Origin: Lachnospiraceae bacterium AC2031
GTDB taxonomy: Bacteria; Bacillota; Clostridia; Lachnospirales; Lachnospiraceae
Direction: 5' to 3'
Assembly: GCA_000687975.1 (NCBI GenBank)
Contig: JIAB01000001.1
Coordinates: forward strand, 1 to 64,000
DNA length: 64,000 bases
Below are positions 20,380-28,717 of the stretch, in pieces. The stretch's first letter is position 1; each line of letters starts with the position of its first letter. The notes below the pieces were generated by a model, which was given only the letters and a program-made list of their open reading frames with translations, ran no database searches and was not told the origin of the DNA. A program made the position numbers and the translations under genes.

Positions 20380-21105
20380 ATGTATAAGGTACTCGTTTGT
20401 GATGATGACAAGGATATTGTTGAGGCAATAAGTATTTATCTTGAGACTGCTGGATACGGCGTTGTAAAGGCTTATGATGGATTTGAAGCCTTGAAGTATA
20501 TGAAAGAACAGTCCGAATCTGGTGATCCTGAGAAAAAGATACATCTAGTTATTATCGATATAATGATGCCTAACATGGATGGTATTATGGCTACTCGTAA
20601 GATGAGAGAGTTTAGCCAGGTACCGATTATCTTTCTTACTGCTAAGTCTGAGGATGCAGACAAGATATTAGGTCTTGATATTGGAGCTGATGACTATGTT
20701 ACAAAGCCATTTAACCCACTGGAGCTTGTTGCCAGAGTTAAGTCACAGATAAGACGCTATACTCAGCTAGGGGCTATTACAGAGGTATCATCTGATGATG
20801 ATAAACTTATCGTTAATGGTGGTCTTGTAATTAATGATAGTGCTAAGTCGGTTTCAGTGGATGGCGATGAAGTAAAACTTACTCCTATTGAATATAATAT
20901 ACTTCTTTTCTTGACTGAGAATAGAGGAAGAGTATTTAATACCAGTCAGATTTATGAGGCTGTATGGGATGAGGATGCTTTAGCTTCTGATAATATCATA
21001 GCTGTGCATATCAGACATATCAGAGAGAAGATAGAGATAAACCCTAAGGAACCTAGATATCTTAAGGTTGTTTGGGGCCAGGGTTATAAAGTAGAGAAAT
21101 TATGA
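20380..21105 (+). CDS. OmpR/PhoB-family response regulator
   Basis: This is a 241-residue two-component regulator. The ATG is chosen because GGAGGG lies five bases upstream. The receiver domain has the acidic pocket (VLVCDDD), the phospho-acceptor Asp60 in IIDIMMPNMDG, the conserved Thr in IIFLTAK and the Lys in DDYVTKPF. A short insert (EQSESGDPEKKIH) lengthens the loop before the phospho-acceptor strand. The C-terminal winged helix has LTPIEYNILLFL and HIRHIREKIE. Only 10 bp separate it from the kinase gene, its presumed partner. Confidence 0.93.
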   Translation: MYKVLVCDDDKDIVEAISIYLETAGYGVVKAYDGFEALKYMKEQSESGDPEKKIHLVIIDIMMPNMDGIMATRKMREFSQVPIIFLTAKSEDADKILGLDIGADDYVTKPFNPLELVARVKSQIRRYTQLGAITEVSSDDDKLIVNGGLVINDSAKSVSVDGDEVKLTPIEYNILLFLTENRGRVFNTSQIYEAVWDEDALASDNIIAVHIRHIREKIEINPKEPRYLKVVWGQGYKVEKL

Positions 21106-21115
21106 GGAAGAGTAG

Positions 21116-23809
21116 ATGAAGGTTATTAAAAATAAAGGTTTTAGAATAGGACTGTATATTCTCGGATTTGTTACAGCTGTACTTTCAATCTTTTCATATT
21201 TTGCTTGTTTCTTTATGTATGGTCATTTTTCTAATGAAGATACATTCGATGGACCGTATGAAACTTCTGATTCAGTAGTGAGTTCTATATATTCTGAACT
21301 TGATGCGTTGCAGAGAAAAGCAAACACTGAAAAGAAACTATATGATGTGGAGTTTCTTGATAATACATTAGAACTCTATGATTATACTGATCTGATCAAA
21401 AACATAAATGGTAAGAATTCATCTGATAAAAGGTCTAAGTTTACAGTTGAAAACCTCCTTGGTACAGAAGATGCGATAAAAAAACTATCTGTTTATGTTG
21501 ATAATGAAGGTGGGGCAGATACAATCTATGGTGCATATCCTAATATGGCTTACTCTAATGATCATAGATATATTCGGATGACTTGGGCTGAATATATTGA
21601 TATAGTACATGAAAGATGTATTAAGTATAGCTACAAGTATGATGATTTTTATAATTATGATGAAGAAACCCAGGATCTTGAATTAAATGAGTATGAACAA
21701 AATTTGTATCATAAGCTAAAGGATAATTATCCGGATGATGGTATATGTGATGGTAATTATTTTACTTTTATAAATGATTATCTTTACATGTGGGATATGG
21801 AAAATGATCTTTTATATTATGCAAAATACGGTAATGCATCAATGATCCCTGATGTGAATATGCTTGATTATGTATATTTCCCTTATGTTGATATAGATAC
21901 ATTTGAGGATATAGAAGCGTTTGAGGATTATATTCTTTCCTCGTATATTTATAGAAATGATATCGAACTTTGTTATTCGACTTTAAATGATTATCAGAAG
22001 GCTCAAATAACTCAGGAAAGTGATATATATAATTATTATACATATGGATGCAATACTGCTTTTAGCGTAGATGGAGAGCGTGTCTCTCGTGCATGGATAT
22101 ATGATCAGGATGGTCTTACTAAGATTAATGATTCAGTAAGTTCTGGCTATAATGAAACATATCCGGAAATGGTGGATATATTTAAGCAAAAATCAGATAT
22201 CTTTATCTGTTATGATGCTAAATCTGGAAATATAGAGCAGTGGTATAAAAACGAAAAAGGCGAAGTGGTGCCTTATGATTATATTAATTCACAGCAGTTA
22301 AATACTCTCACTAATGAATGTAACGAGGATTTTGTACTTTCGATAAATCTTTCTTCAGTGTATTCGAACCATATATGGGATAAGGCTGTATATAATTATA
22401 CAAGTCATTTTTCAAATCCGTTGTGGATTCTTTTTATGAGTATTTTGGTTTTCCTTGCAGTTGTTGTTCTTTTGATCATAGGCGAACCAAAAAAGTTATA
22501 TATTGTAGATAGGGCTCCTTATATAGTATGGGCTGGCCTTTATTCTGGATATATGCTCCTTGTTTGTGGTTTGATTGTTACGCTTTCATTTAGTACCAAT
22601 GATTTTGCTCAATTTATTTTTAAACACACGGGAACGGTTATTACGCTCGCTATTATAACGATACTGCTTACATATGCCTTTACTGCAGCGATTGTAATGA
22701 ATCTTGTAAGAAGAATCAAATGCCGTAAATTCCTTGATGGTTTTGTAACTATCTGGGTTATCAAATGGCTTAGAAAAATTTACAAAAAGAATAGAGATCG
22801 TTTATCAGGAAAGAAGATTACTATTATTTTTGTTATTAGTTATATACTTATCAATATAATATTAATTGGTATCATTTGTTGTTATTCGATTGATAGTGAA
22901 GTTATAGTTTTTGCTGGTTTGCTTGTTACTATAGATATTATTGCTGCATTTATTATTTTTAGATATCTTACTGATATCGAAAAGATACTTAAAGTTAGTA
23001 AAAGTATTGAAGCGGGTGAACTGGACGCTAAAGTTGATCTAAATGATCTGACATTTAATTCTAGAGAAATGGGATCCAGCCTGAACAACCTCGGCGACGG
23101 ACTATCCAAGGCAGTAGATTCCTCCATACGTGATGAGAGAACCAAAGCTGAGCTTATTACTAATGTATCTCACGATATAAAGACTCCTCTTACTTCAATA
23201 ATAAATTATGTTGATCTGCTAAAGAAAGAGGATATAGACAATGAAAAGGCGAAAGAATATATTACTGTACTTGATCAGAAGTCAGCTCGCCTTAAACAGC
23301 TTATTCTTGATCTGATCGAGGCTTCAAAAACTAGTACTGGAAATATTGAACTGGAATGTATGAATCTTAATTTTGCGGAGCTTCTTAATCAGGGGCTGGG
23401 AGAGTATGAAGATAAGTTTACATCTGCATCTCTTGAGGTTTGCAAAACTATACAGGCTGAAAATGCAGTAATATACGCTGATGGACGCCGTGTGTTCCGA
23501 GTTATTGATAATCTGCTCAATAATATAGTAAAATACGCTCAGCCTAACACCAGGGTGTATATTGATCTTTCTAATAAGGATTCAAATGTTATCCTCAGTG
23601 TAAAGAATGTAAGTAAGGAAATGCTCAATATTACTGCTCAGGAACTTACTGAGAGATTTGTAAGAGGAGATAGATCCAGAAATACTGAAGGATCAGGTCT
23701 TGGATTATCAATTGCTAAGAATCTGGTGGAACTACAGGGTGGAGTTTTTGATATATCAATTGATGGGGATCTTTTCAGAGTTGATATAACATTTCCACTT
23801 GCAAAATAA
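21116..23809 (+). CDS. Large membrane sensor histidine kinase
   Basis: The 897-residue kinase has a membrane span at about residues 8-30, a very long extracellular region (about 35-440) rich in Asp and Tyr, then several membrane spans (about 445-630), a HAMP-like linker, HisKA with phospho-acceptor His686 in NVSHDIKTPLTSIIN, and HATPase_c with NLLNNIVKYA and EGSGLGLSIAKNLVELQGG. It should phosphorylate the adjacent OmpR-type regulator. The extracellular domain is unusually large and I cannot name its fold, so the signal is unknown. An 11-bp hairpin lies just after it. Confidence 0.92.
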   Translation: MKVIKNKGFRIGLYILGFVTAVLSIFSYFACFFMYGHFSNEDTFDGPYETSDSVVSSIYSELDALQRKANTEKKLYDVEFLDNTLELYDYTDLIKNINGKNSSDKRSKFTVENLLGTEDAIKKLSVYVDNEGGADTIYGAYPNMAYSNDHRYIRMTWAEYIDIVHERCIKYSYKYDDFYNYDEETQDLELNEYEQNLYHKLKDNYPDDGICDGNYFTFINDYLYMWDMENDLLYYAKYGNASMIPDVNMLDYVYFPYVDIDTFEDIEAFEDYILSSYIYRNDIELCYSTLNDYQKAQITQESDIYNYYTYGCNTAFSVDGERVSRAWIYDQDGLTKINDSVSSGYNETYPEMVDIFKQKSDIFICYDAKSGNIEQWYKNEKGEVVPYDYINSQQLNTLTNECNEDFVLSINLSSVYSNHIWDKAVYNYTSHFSNPLWILFMSILVFLAVVVLLIIGEPKKLYIVDRAPYIVWAGLYSGYMLLVCGLIVTLSFSTNDFAQFIFKHTGTVITLAIITILLTYAFTAAIVMNLVRRIKCRKFLDGFVTIWVIKWLRKIYKKNRDRLSGKKITIIFVISYILINIILIGIICCYSIDSEVIVFAGLLVTIDIIAAFIIFRYLTDIEKILKVSKSIEAGELDAKVDLNDLTFNSREMGSSLNNLGDGLSKAVDSSIRDERTKAELITNVSHDIKTPLTSIINYVDLLKKEDIDNEKAKEYITVLDQKSARLKQLILDLIEASKTSTGNIELECMNLNFAELLNQGLGEYEDKFTSASLEVCKTIQAENAVIYADGRRVFRVIDNLLNNIVKYAQPNTRVYIDLSNKDSNVILSVKNVSKEMLNITAQELTERFVRGDRSRNTEGSGLGLSIAKNLVELQGGVFDISIDGDLFRVDITFPLAK

Positions 23810-23820
23810 TTTTAAATTTT

Positions 23821-23876
23821 GAGTCACTTTGTGAAAATTATGGGACATACTAATGCTCGCAAAGTGGCTCGTTTTG
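23821..23876 (+). terminator. Probable terminator after the sensor kinase
   Basis: GAGTCACTTTG (23821-23831) and CAAAGTGGCTC (23860-23870) pair over 11 bp with one G-T, with a 28-base loop and a short GTTTTG end. The long loop makes it weaker than the others in the window. Confidence 0.5.
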
Positions 23877-23926
23877 GGACTTTGAAAGGCATTAAAAAAA
23901 TAGTTAAAAATATCTATAAAAATTGC

Positions 23927-23955
23927 TTGACAAAGTAGGGGTGCATCACTATAAT
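23927..23955 (+). promoter_or_regulatory. Consensus promoter of the tRNA operon
   Basis: TTGACA (23927-23932) and TATAAT (23950-23955), both perfect consensus, are separated by 17 bases. The first tRNA starts 38 bases further on. It is the strongest promoter-like sequence in the core part of the window. Confidence 0.9.
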
Positions 23956-23992
23956 AGGAAAAGTGCTGTTGAGAAATCAACAGAAACGAAAT

Positions 23993-24065
23993 GGGGTCTT
24001 AGCTCAGCTGGGAGAGCATCTGCCTTACAAGCAGAGGGTCACAGGTTCGAGCCCTGTAGGCCCCA
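23993..24065 (+). tRNA. tRNA-Val (anticodon UAC)
   Basis: A full cloverleaf of 73 bases can be drawn. The acceptor GGGGTCT pairs with AGGCCCC, the anticodon loop CTTACAA carries TAC, and the T loop is GGTTCGAGCC. CCA is not encoded. It is the first gene of the tRNA operon. Confidence 0.95.
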
Positions 24066-24069
24066 ATAT

Positions 24070-24143
24070 GGCGGGATAGCTCAGTTGGCTAGAGCATACG
24101 GTTCATACCCGTAGTGTCGAGGGTTCGAATCCCCCTCCCGCTA
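24070..24143 (+). tRNA. tRNA-Met (anticodon CAU), elongator-like
   Basis: The anticodon loop TTCATAC carries CAT. The acceptor GGCGGGA pairs with TCCCGCT with no mismatch at 1:72, which argues against an initiator. A lysidine-modified Ile isoacceptor with the same anticodon cannot be excluded by eye. Confidence 0.88.
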
Positions 24144-24157
24144 TATATAACACCTAC

Positions 24158-24232
24158 CGGGGTGTGGCTCAGCTTGGCTAGAGCGCTTGATTTGGGATCA
24201 AGAGGTCGCAGGTTCGAATCCTGTCACCCCGA
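24158..24232 (+). tRNA. tRNA-Pro (anticodon UGG)
   Basis: The acceptor CGGGGTG pairs with CACCCCG and the anticodon loop TTTGGGA carries TGG. The T arm is intact and the discriminator base is A. Confidence 0.95.
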
Positions 24233-24317
24233 CTCGGATGTTAAATGACTTGACATCCAAAACAAAATTTTATATCATTTAGTAGCTGTAAGTCGCAGTT
24301 ATTAGACTTAATGTCAT

Positions 24318-24388
24318 GCGGGTGTAGTTCAGTGGTAGAACACCAGCCTTCCAAGCTGGATATGTGGGTTCGATTCCCATCACCCGCT
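24318..24388 (+). tRNA. tRNA-Gly (anticodon UCC)
   Basis: The acceptor GCGGGTG pairs with CACCCGC and the anticodon loop CTTCCAA carries TCC. It is separated from the tRNA-Pro gene by an 85-base spacer, the longest in the cluster. Confidence 0.95.
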
Positions 24389-24415
24389 TTTAGACTGTCA
24401 TTTAGATGGTCATAT

Positions 24416-24489
<74 letters not shown>

Positions 24490-24547
24490 AATTTGCAGCT
24501 TCGATGAAGCTGCTATTTTTCAAGATTGCACATGCAATCTGCACTGT

Positions 24548-24622
24548 GGTGGGTATGGCGCAGTTGGCTAGCGCGCCAGATTGTGGCTCTGGAGGCCGAG
24601 GGTTCAAGTCCCTCTACCCACC
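24548..24622 (+). tRNA. tRNA-His (anticodon GUG)
   Basis: The anticodon loop TTGTGGC carries GTG. The encoded extra G at the 5' end faces a C discriminator, the identity mark of tRNA-His. The acceptor GTGGGTA pairs with TACCCAC. Confidence 0.95.
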
Positions 24623-24689
24623 CTTTTTTTTATAAAAGGATTAATCCTGATATTAGCTGGATCATTCAGCGATATGCAGAAATTAACAT

Positions 24690-24761
24690 TGGGCTATCGC
24701 CAAGTGGTAAGGCACAGCACTTTGACTGCTGCATTCGTTGGTTCGAATCCAACTAGCCCAG
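24690..24761 (+). tRNA. tRNA-Gln (anticodon UUG)
   Basis: The acceptor TGGGCTA pairs with TAGCCCA with the U1-A72 pair typical of tRNA-Gln. The anticodon loop CTTTGAC carries TTG and the discriminator is G. Confidence 0.95.
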
Positions 24762-24774
24762 ATTTAATCATTAT

Positions 24775-24847
24775 GTGCCACTAGCTCAGTCGGTAGAGCA
24801 CTTGACTTTTAATCAAGTTGTCGGGGGTTCGATTCCCCCGTGGCACA
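24775..24847 (+). tRNA. tRNA-Lys (anticodon UUU)
   Basis: The acceptor GTGCCAC pairs with GTGGCAC and the anticodon loop CTTTTAA carries TTT. The T arm (GGGGGTTCGATTCCCCC) is perfectly paired. Confidence 0.95.
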
Positions 24848-24855
24848 CTATATAA

Positions 24856-24937
24856 GCGGATATGGCGGAATTGGCAGACGCGCTAGATTTAGGTTCTAGT
24901 GGGGAATCCCGTGCAGGTTCAACTCCTGTTATCCGCA
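24856..24937 (+). tRNA. tRNA-Leu (anticodon UAG)
   Basis: This 82-base class II tRNA has a long variable arm (GGGGAATCCCG). The acceptor GCGGATA pairs with TATCCGC and the anticodon loop TTTAGGT carries TAG. It is the last gene of the operon. The accessory region begins just downstream, but no copy of its 3' end was found further right. Confidence 0.95.
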
Positions 24938-24953
24938 CTAAGTTATTAATCAG

Positions 24954-24982
24954 CTCATTTTGTAATAAGATGAGTTTTTTTT
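24954..24982 (+). terminator. Terminator of the tRNA operon
   Basis: CTCAT (24954-24958) and ATGAG (24970-24974), with partial pairing inside, are followed by eight T residues. The stem is short but the T tract is strong. Confidence 0.7.
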
Positions 24983-25067
24983 ATTTCTTTTAAGCGTTAT
25001 TTTTTAATGGTTTGTAAACAGTCAGACCTCTCATCCTGTTTCATCTTGTTTTATTATATGTTATTTA

Positions 25068-25101
25068 GTACAACATATGAATGTTGTACAAAATGTTGTA
25101 C
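25068..25101. repeat. Clustered GTACAACAT / ATGTTGTAC inverted repeats
   Basis: GTACAACAT (25068-25076) is followed by ATGTTGTAC at 25081-25089 and again at 25093-25101. The first two form a hairpin and the last two a direct repeat with a 12-base period. They lie in a gene-free stretch (24,983-25,370) at the start of the accessory region and could be protein-binding sites. Nothing else is evident there. Confidence 0.55.
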
Positions 25102-25370
25102 ATAAAATAGTTTATTGTCTTATAACTGATAGAATTATCTGTCTTTTCATATTTCCCCAAAAGAAATATTTACACTTTGATGTTTATATGTATGAGACGT
25201 TTTCTGGGGCTAAATAGGATATTTTAGCTTTACACTTATATATTTATACATTTATTTGTGTTTGGATTGAAAATTAGGCTTCTAGGATGCCTCTCAGAGC
25301 ATTATTGTAAATGATACTATAAAAATGTCGTAAAGTGGAAAATAGAAATGTCGTTTTCTACTAAGAGTGA

Positions 25371-25616
25371 TATCCTTTTCCTGAAGGTGTTGTTTCTTTT
25401 CCATCATCTATTCCATTTCTGTCAACTAATTTTGGCGTTACATCCGATGGAAATAATAATGAGGGATCGTTAGGAAATTCATCAAATGGTGGAAAGGAAT
25501 CTTCATACTCAAGCGAGTGGGTAGATGGAAAGTGGTACAATGCAGATGGATCACAGACTTATGGACCAACAATGTCTTGAAAGTCAAATGGTCAAGGTTG
25601 GTGGATAGAGGAAATC
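25371..25616 (+). pseudogene. Broken surface-protein remnant with wall-binding repeat
   Basis: From 25371 a frame reads a Ser/Gly/Asn-rich linker and then SEWVDGKWYNADGSQTYGP, the start of the tryptophan-rich wall-binding repeat seen intact at 28.15 kb and 61.2 kb. A TGA at 25578-25580 interrupts it. The same frame then resumes with KSNGQGWWIEE before similarity stops at about 25616. There is no start codon or signal peptide upstream. It is the 3' end of a decayed gene homologous to its intact neighbour at 26265. Confidence 0.75.
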
Positions 25617-25973
25617 TTGATATTGACAATTCTCTGCAGAAAACGGTTTCTGTTCTATCTGCCATTGAAGTGCTTCAGTGGAATAAAAAAGATCTTCAAA
25701 GAATGATAGAAAATGAAAATCATAAAAAGCAAAAAGAACAATCAATTAACAGGAATAAAAATGAGATATCATAGGAAATAGATATAGATTTTATTGTGCA
25801 ATTGAGAAAAAATAATAAATGTAATTTATGAAATGTTATACGAAATTAACATAATGTATTGAAAAACTATGAACCTTCAAAAGTGTTGCGCTTTTGTTGC
25901 GGTCTGGTTGATATAATGTTTTATGTGTTTGATACAAGTGTAGTTTTAATAGATTTATTGAGACAGAAAGGGA
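25617..25973. other. Gene-poor stretch after the broken surface gene
   Basis: One frame stays open to a TAA at 25774 and encodes a helical, Lys/Glu/Asn-rich tail (SAIEVLQWNKKDLQRMIENE), which could be the truncated end of a different gene fused to the remnant. No start or ribosome binding site is visible. Nothing else is recognisable up to the promoter at 25974. Confidence 0.35.
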
Positions 25974-26001
25974 TTGACACATATGAATTATAGATTAAAC
26001 T
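25974..26001 (+). promoter_or_regulatory. Putative promoter of the structured leader
   Basis: TTGACA (25974-25979) lies 16 bases before TAAACT (25996-26001), a four-of-six match to the -10 consensus. Transcription from here would give a leader of about 255 bases before the surface-protein gene. Confidence 0.5.
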
Positions 26002-26017
26002 CAATACATACATGCAT

Positions 26018-26113
26018 AGGGCGTTCTCCGTCCTTTTATCAGTGTGCGGAAAATTAAAGCATCCGATGATGACTTACGGAACAGTACCGTAGGTTATTGT
26101 CGGGTGTTTTTTG
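26018..26113 (+). promoter_or_regulatory. Structured 5' leader with terminator-like 20-bp hairpin
   Basis: A small hairpin (GGGCG with CGTCC, about 26018-26034) precedes a long one. Arm 26060-26079 pairs with 26087-26106 over 20 continuous base pairs, including several G-T pairs, around a seven-base loop. It is followed by TTTTTTG. The hairpin sits between a promoter and the start of the surface-protein gene, as an attenuator would. It does not match the c-di-GMP aptamer pattern found at 33.2 and 58.3 kb, and I cannot name a ligand class. Confidence 0.55.
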
Positions 26114-26264
26114 TTTTAAATCATTTCATTTCTGGTAATTAGTAAGCCAAAATGAAAGATGTAAACTAAGTAACAAAGTAACAAAAACAGAACATGATAC
26201 CAAAGCGGGAGAGATATAACAGACGGTATCATGCAATAAAAAAGTAAAGGAGAGTGATGTGTTT

Positions 26265-28586
26265 ATGAATCAAAAAAAGAAATCTGGAAGAAAGGTGATA
26301 AGCTATGTGCTGGCACTGGTGATGGTGTTTAGTACATTTACCGGTATTGTTCCCGGAACGAGTAAGACGGCGTATGCGGCGGAGCAAAAAGTGACCTTCA
26401 CAGCTGCAGGAAAAAAAAATGGGATAACTGTATCGCCAACTTTGTACACTAACGGAGCCTTTTTTGTCAATAATAGAGGTAATGTGAATAAAGTGTACAT
26501 ATATTCAAGTAATTATAACATTACCAAGCTAGTGCTTACTGATAGAAAACTGTATAGTGGCCATTGGGGCGCTTCCTACCTTGGAGCATCAGCAGGTAAT
26601 GTAAGTTTTAGCGGTGATACGATGACGGTTACCGGTATTAATGCAAAAACGGTTATCATACAAGGGGAAAATCAATTATATGCCGCTATCAGTTCAATTG
26701 ACGTATACTACGACGTTCCTGACGGATATAGTGTGACCATCAATCCGGGCAGCGATATGACCAAGACCGATGGTTCCGGTGCTGCATCTCAGACCGGTGT
26801 GACCGGTGCGATAACAGACGTGGTTTATACTGCAAATGACGGGTATTATTTCCCAACAGACTATACCGTTGCGGAAGATAATGGAATTAAAGTAACACGC
26901 GATAGCTATACACAGATTACAGTTTCCGGTACACCGACCGCTGATGCTGCAATTACACTTACAGCACCTACGGAAAAGACAACACCGGATGCACCTACGA
27001 CAGTTAAAGCATTTGACTGTACAACAGCAGATAATAATGACGGAAAGCTTACAGGCGTTACAACCGACATGGAATATAAGAAGTCAGATGCTACTGAATG
27101 GACGGCTGGAACAGGCAGTGACATCACAGGTCTTGTTCCTGGTACTTACTATGTGCGCGTAAAGGCGACCGATACGACCCTTGCTTCTGATAATCAGGAA
27201 CTTACGATAGCGAGTTATCTCACTGTAGCAAAGGAAGCCGCAAAGGGAGAACTTGCAACATATAGAAGTGGCAAGGCTGACAGTGACTATGATGAAGAAG
27301 GAGTAATAGCATTAAATACAGCTAAGACAAACGGAGATACAGCAATCGAAGCTGCTACAACAACAGAGTCGGTAGCAACAGCACTGCAAAATGCCAAAGA
27401 TGCCATTGATGCAGTCAAAACTAAAGCACAGAAAGATCAAGATGCGGCAGATGCAGTAATCGCAAAGATCAACGCACTTCCTGCAACTGACGCAATCACA
27501 TCTGCAAATAAGGATGCAATCGAAGCAGCAAGAAAGGCATACGATGCACTTACAGCTGACCAGAAGAAGCTGGTTGATACAACTACACTTAAGAAGCTGA
27601 CTGATGCAGAAGCAGCCCTTACTGCAGCTGAAGAATCAGAGAAAGCTGCAGCGGAAAAGAAAGCAACAGATGAGGCTGCAGCAAAAGCGGTAACAGATAA
27701 GATCAACGCTCTTCCATCAAGCGATAAGGTGTCAATTACAGATAAAGAAGCAATCGAAGCAGCAAGAAAGGCATACGATGCACTTACAGCTGACCAGAAG
27801 AAGCTGGTTGATGCAACTACACTTAAGAAGCTGGTTGATGCAACTACACTTAAGAAGCTGACTGATGCAGAAGCAGCCCTTACTGCAGCTGAAGAATCAG
27901 AGAAAGCTGCAGCGGAAAAGAAAGCAACAGATGAGGCTGCAGCAAAAGCGGTAACAGATAAGATCAACGCTCTTCCATCAAACGATAAGGTAGCAACTAC
28001 AGATAAAGATGCAATTGAAGCAGCAAGAAAGGCATACGATGCACTTACAGCTGACCAGAAGAAGCTGGTTGATACAACTACACTTAAGAAGCTGACTGAT
28101 GCAGAAGCAGCCCTTACTGCAGCAGAGAACAAGAAGGATGAAGCTCTAGGAAACAACTATTCATCTGAGTGGGTAGATGGACTTTGGTACAATGCAGATG
28201 GTACTCAGACTTATGGATATAAGGGCTCATGGAAGACAAATGGATTTGGCTGGTGGTACGAAGCTGAATCAGGCTGGTATCCAGTAGCTACATGGCAGAA
28301 GATAGACGGTAAGTGGTACTATTTCGATGCAGAAGGTTATATGGCTTCAAACGAGTGGATTGGAGGATATTGGCTCAGCGGAAATGGTGCTTGGGAATAT
28401 GAGTATATCGGAAGCTGGAAGACCAACGGAACAGACTGGTGGTATGAAGATACATCAGGTTGGTATCCTGTATCACAGTGGCAGAAGATAGATGGCAAAT
28501 GGTATTATTTCGGAAGCGACGGAATAATGCTTACAGATCAGTATATCGGTGAGTACTGGGTAGGAAGCGATGGCTCATGGCAGTAA
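26265..28586 (+). CDS. Secreted repeat protein with C-terminal wall-binding repeats
   Basis: The product has about 773 residues; an alternative GTG start lies six bases upstream. A signal peptide runs over about residues 8-40 (VISYVLALVMVFSTFTGIV, cleaved near TAYA). A beta-rich region follows to about 330. Then come three helical repeats of about 80 residues with the core IEAARKAYDALTADQKKLVD. Last are four Trp/Gly-rich repeats (SEWVDGLWYNADGTQTYGY, WQKIDGKWYYF) of the choline-binding or wall-binding type, which should anchor it to wall polymers. The Gly-x-Trp-Tyr-Tyr pattern is shared with the gene at 58504. A strong terminator follows. Confidence 0.88.
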   Translation: MNQKKKSGRKVISYVLALVMVFSTFTGIVPGTSKTAYAAEQKVTFTAAGKKNGITVSPTLYTNGAFFVNNRGNVNKVYIYSSNYNITKLVLTDRKLYSGHWGASYLGASAGNVSFSGDTMTVTGINAKTVIIQGENQLYAAISSIDVYYDVPDGYSVTINPGSDMTKTDGSGAASQTGVTGAITDVVYTANDGYYFPTDYTVAEDNGIKVTRDSYTQITVSGTPTADAAITLTAPTEKTTPDAPTTVKAFDCTTADNNDGKLTGVTTDMEYKKSDATEWTAGTGSDITGLVPGTYYVRVKATDTTLASDNQELTIASYLTVAKEAAKGELATYRSGKADSDYDEEGVIALNTAKTNGDTAIEAATTTESVATALQNAKDAIDAVKTKAQKDQDAADAVIAKINALPATDAITSANKDAIEAARKAYDALTADQKKLVDTTTLKKLTDAEAALTAAEESEKAAAEKKATDEAAAKAVTDKINALPSSDKVSITDKEAIEAARKAYDALTADQKKLVDATTLKKLVDATTLKKLTDAEAALTAAEESEKAAAEKKATDEAAAKAVTDKINALPSNDKVATTDKDAIEAARKAYDALTADQKKLVDTTTLKKLTDAEAALTAAENKKDEALGNNYSSEWVDGLWYNADGTQTYGYKGSWKTNGFGWWYEAESGWYPVATWQKIDGKWYYFDAEGYMASNEWIGGYWLSGNGAWEYEYIGSWKTNGTDWWYEDTSGWYPVSQWQKIDGKWYYFGSDGIMLTDQYIGEYWVGSDGSWQ
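27442..28130 (+). repeat. Three tandem ~80-residue coding repeats, with a 27-bp microduplication
   Basis: Three nearly identical units start at about 27445, 27679 and 27931. The second and third are almost identical in DNA. Inside the second, a 27-bp unit (encoding KLVDATTLK) is exactly duplicated at 27801-27827 and 27828-27854 and keeps the frame. Such recent tandem copies show that the array changes length by slippage or unequal recombination. Confidence 0.85.
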
Positions 28587-28639
28587 TACCTATACTGGTT
28601 GAAAAAAAGTTATTATTGTTTCATAAACATTAACCCTAA

Positions 28640-28685
28640 GGATTCGTCGGTGTTCATTAGAATGCCGGCGGATCCGTTTTTTTTT
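28640..28685 (+). terminator. Strong intrinsic terminator
   Basis: Arms 28640-28655 and 28660-28675 pair over 16 bp, with a few G-T pairs, around an ATTA loop, followed by a run of nine or more T. It ends the surface-protein transcript. Confidence 0.9.
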
Positions 28686-28717
28686 CTGTTTTGAATTCTT
28701 TATTCAAATGATGAGTT

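Noticed and set aside
24856-24937. tRNA-Leu as integration site with a duplicated 3' end
   Set aside because: I looked by eye for a second copy of its 3' end (GGTTCAACTCCTG or ATCCGCA context) in the accessory region and found none, so no attachment pair is claimed.
27442-28130. Regular repeats that could be taken for a CRISPR array
   Set aside because: Units are about 230-250 bp, are in frame, and have no unique spacers; they encode protein repeats. No other array-like pattern was seen in the window.
27437-28156. Long Ala/Ser-rich open frame on the minus strand opposite the coding repeats
   Set aside because: It is the complement of a repetitive, compositionally biased gene, has no ribosome binding site, and vanishes outside the repeats.
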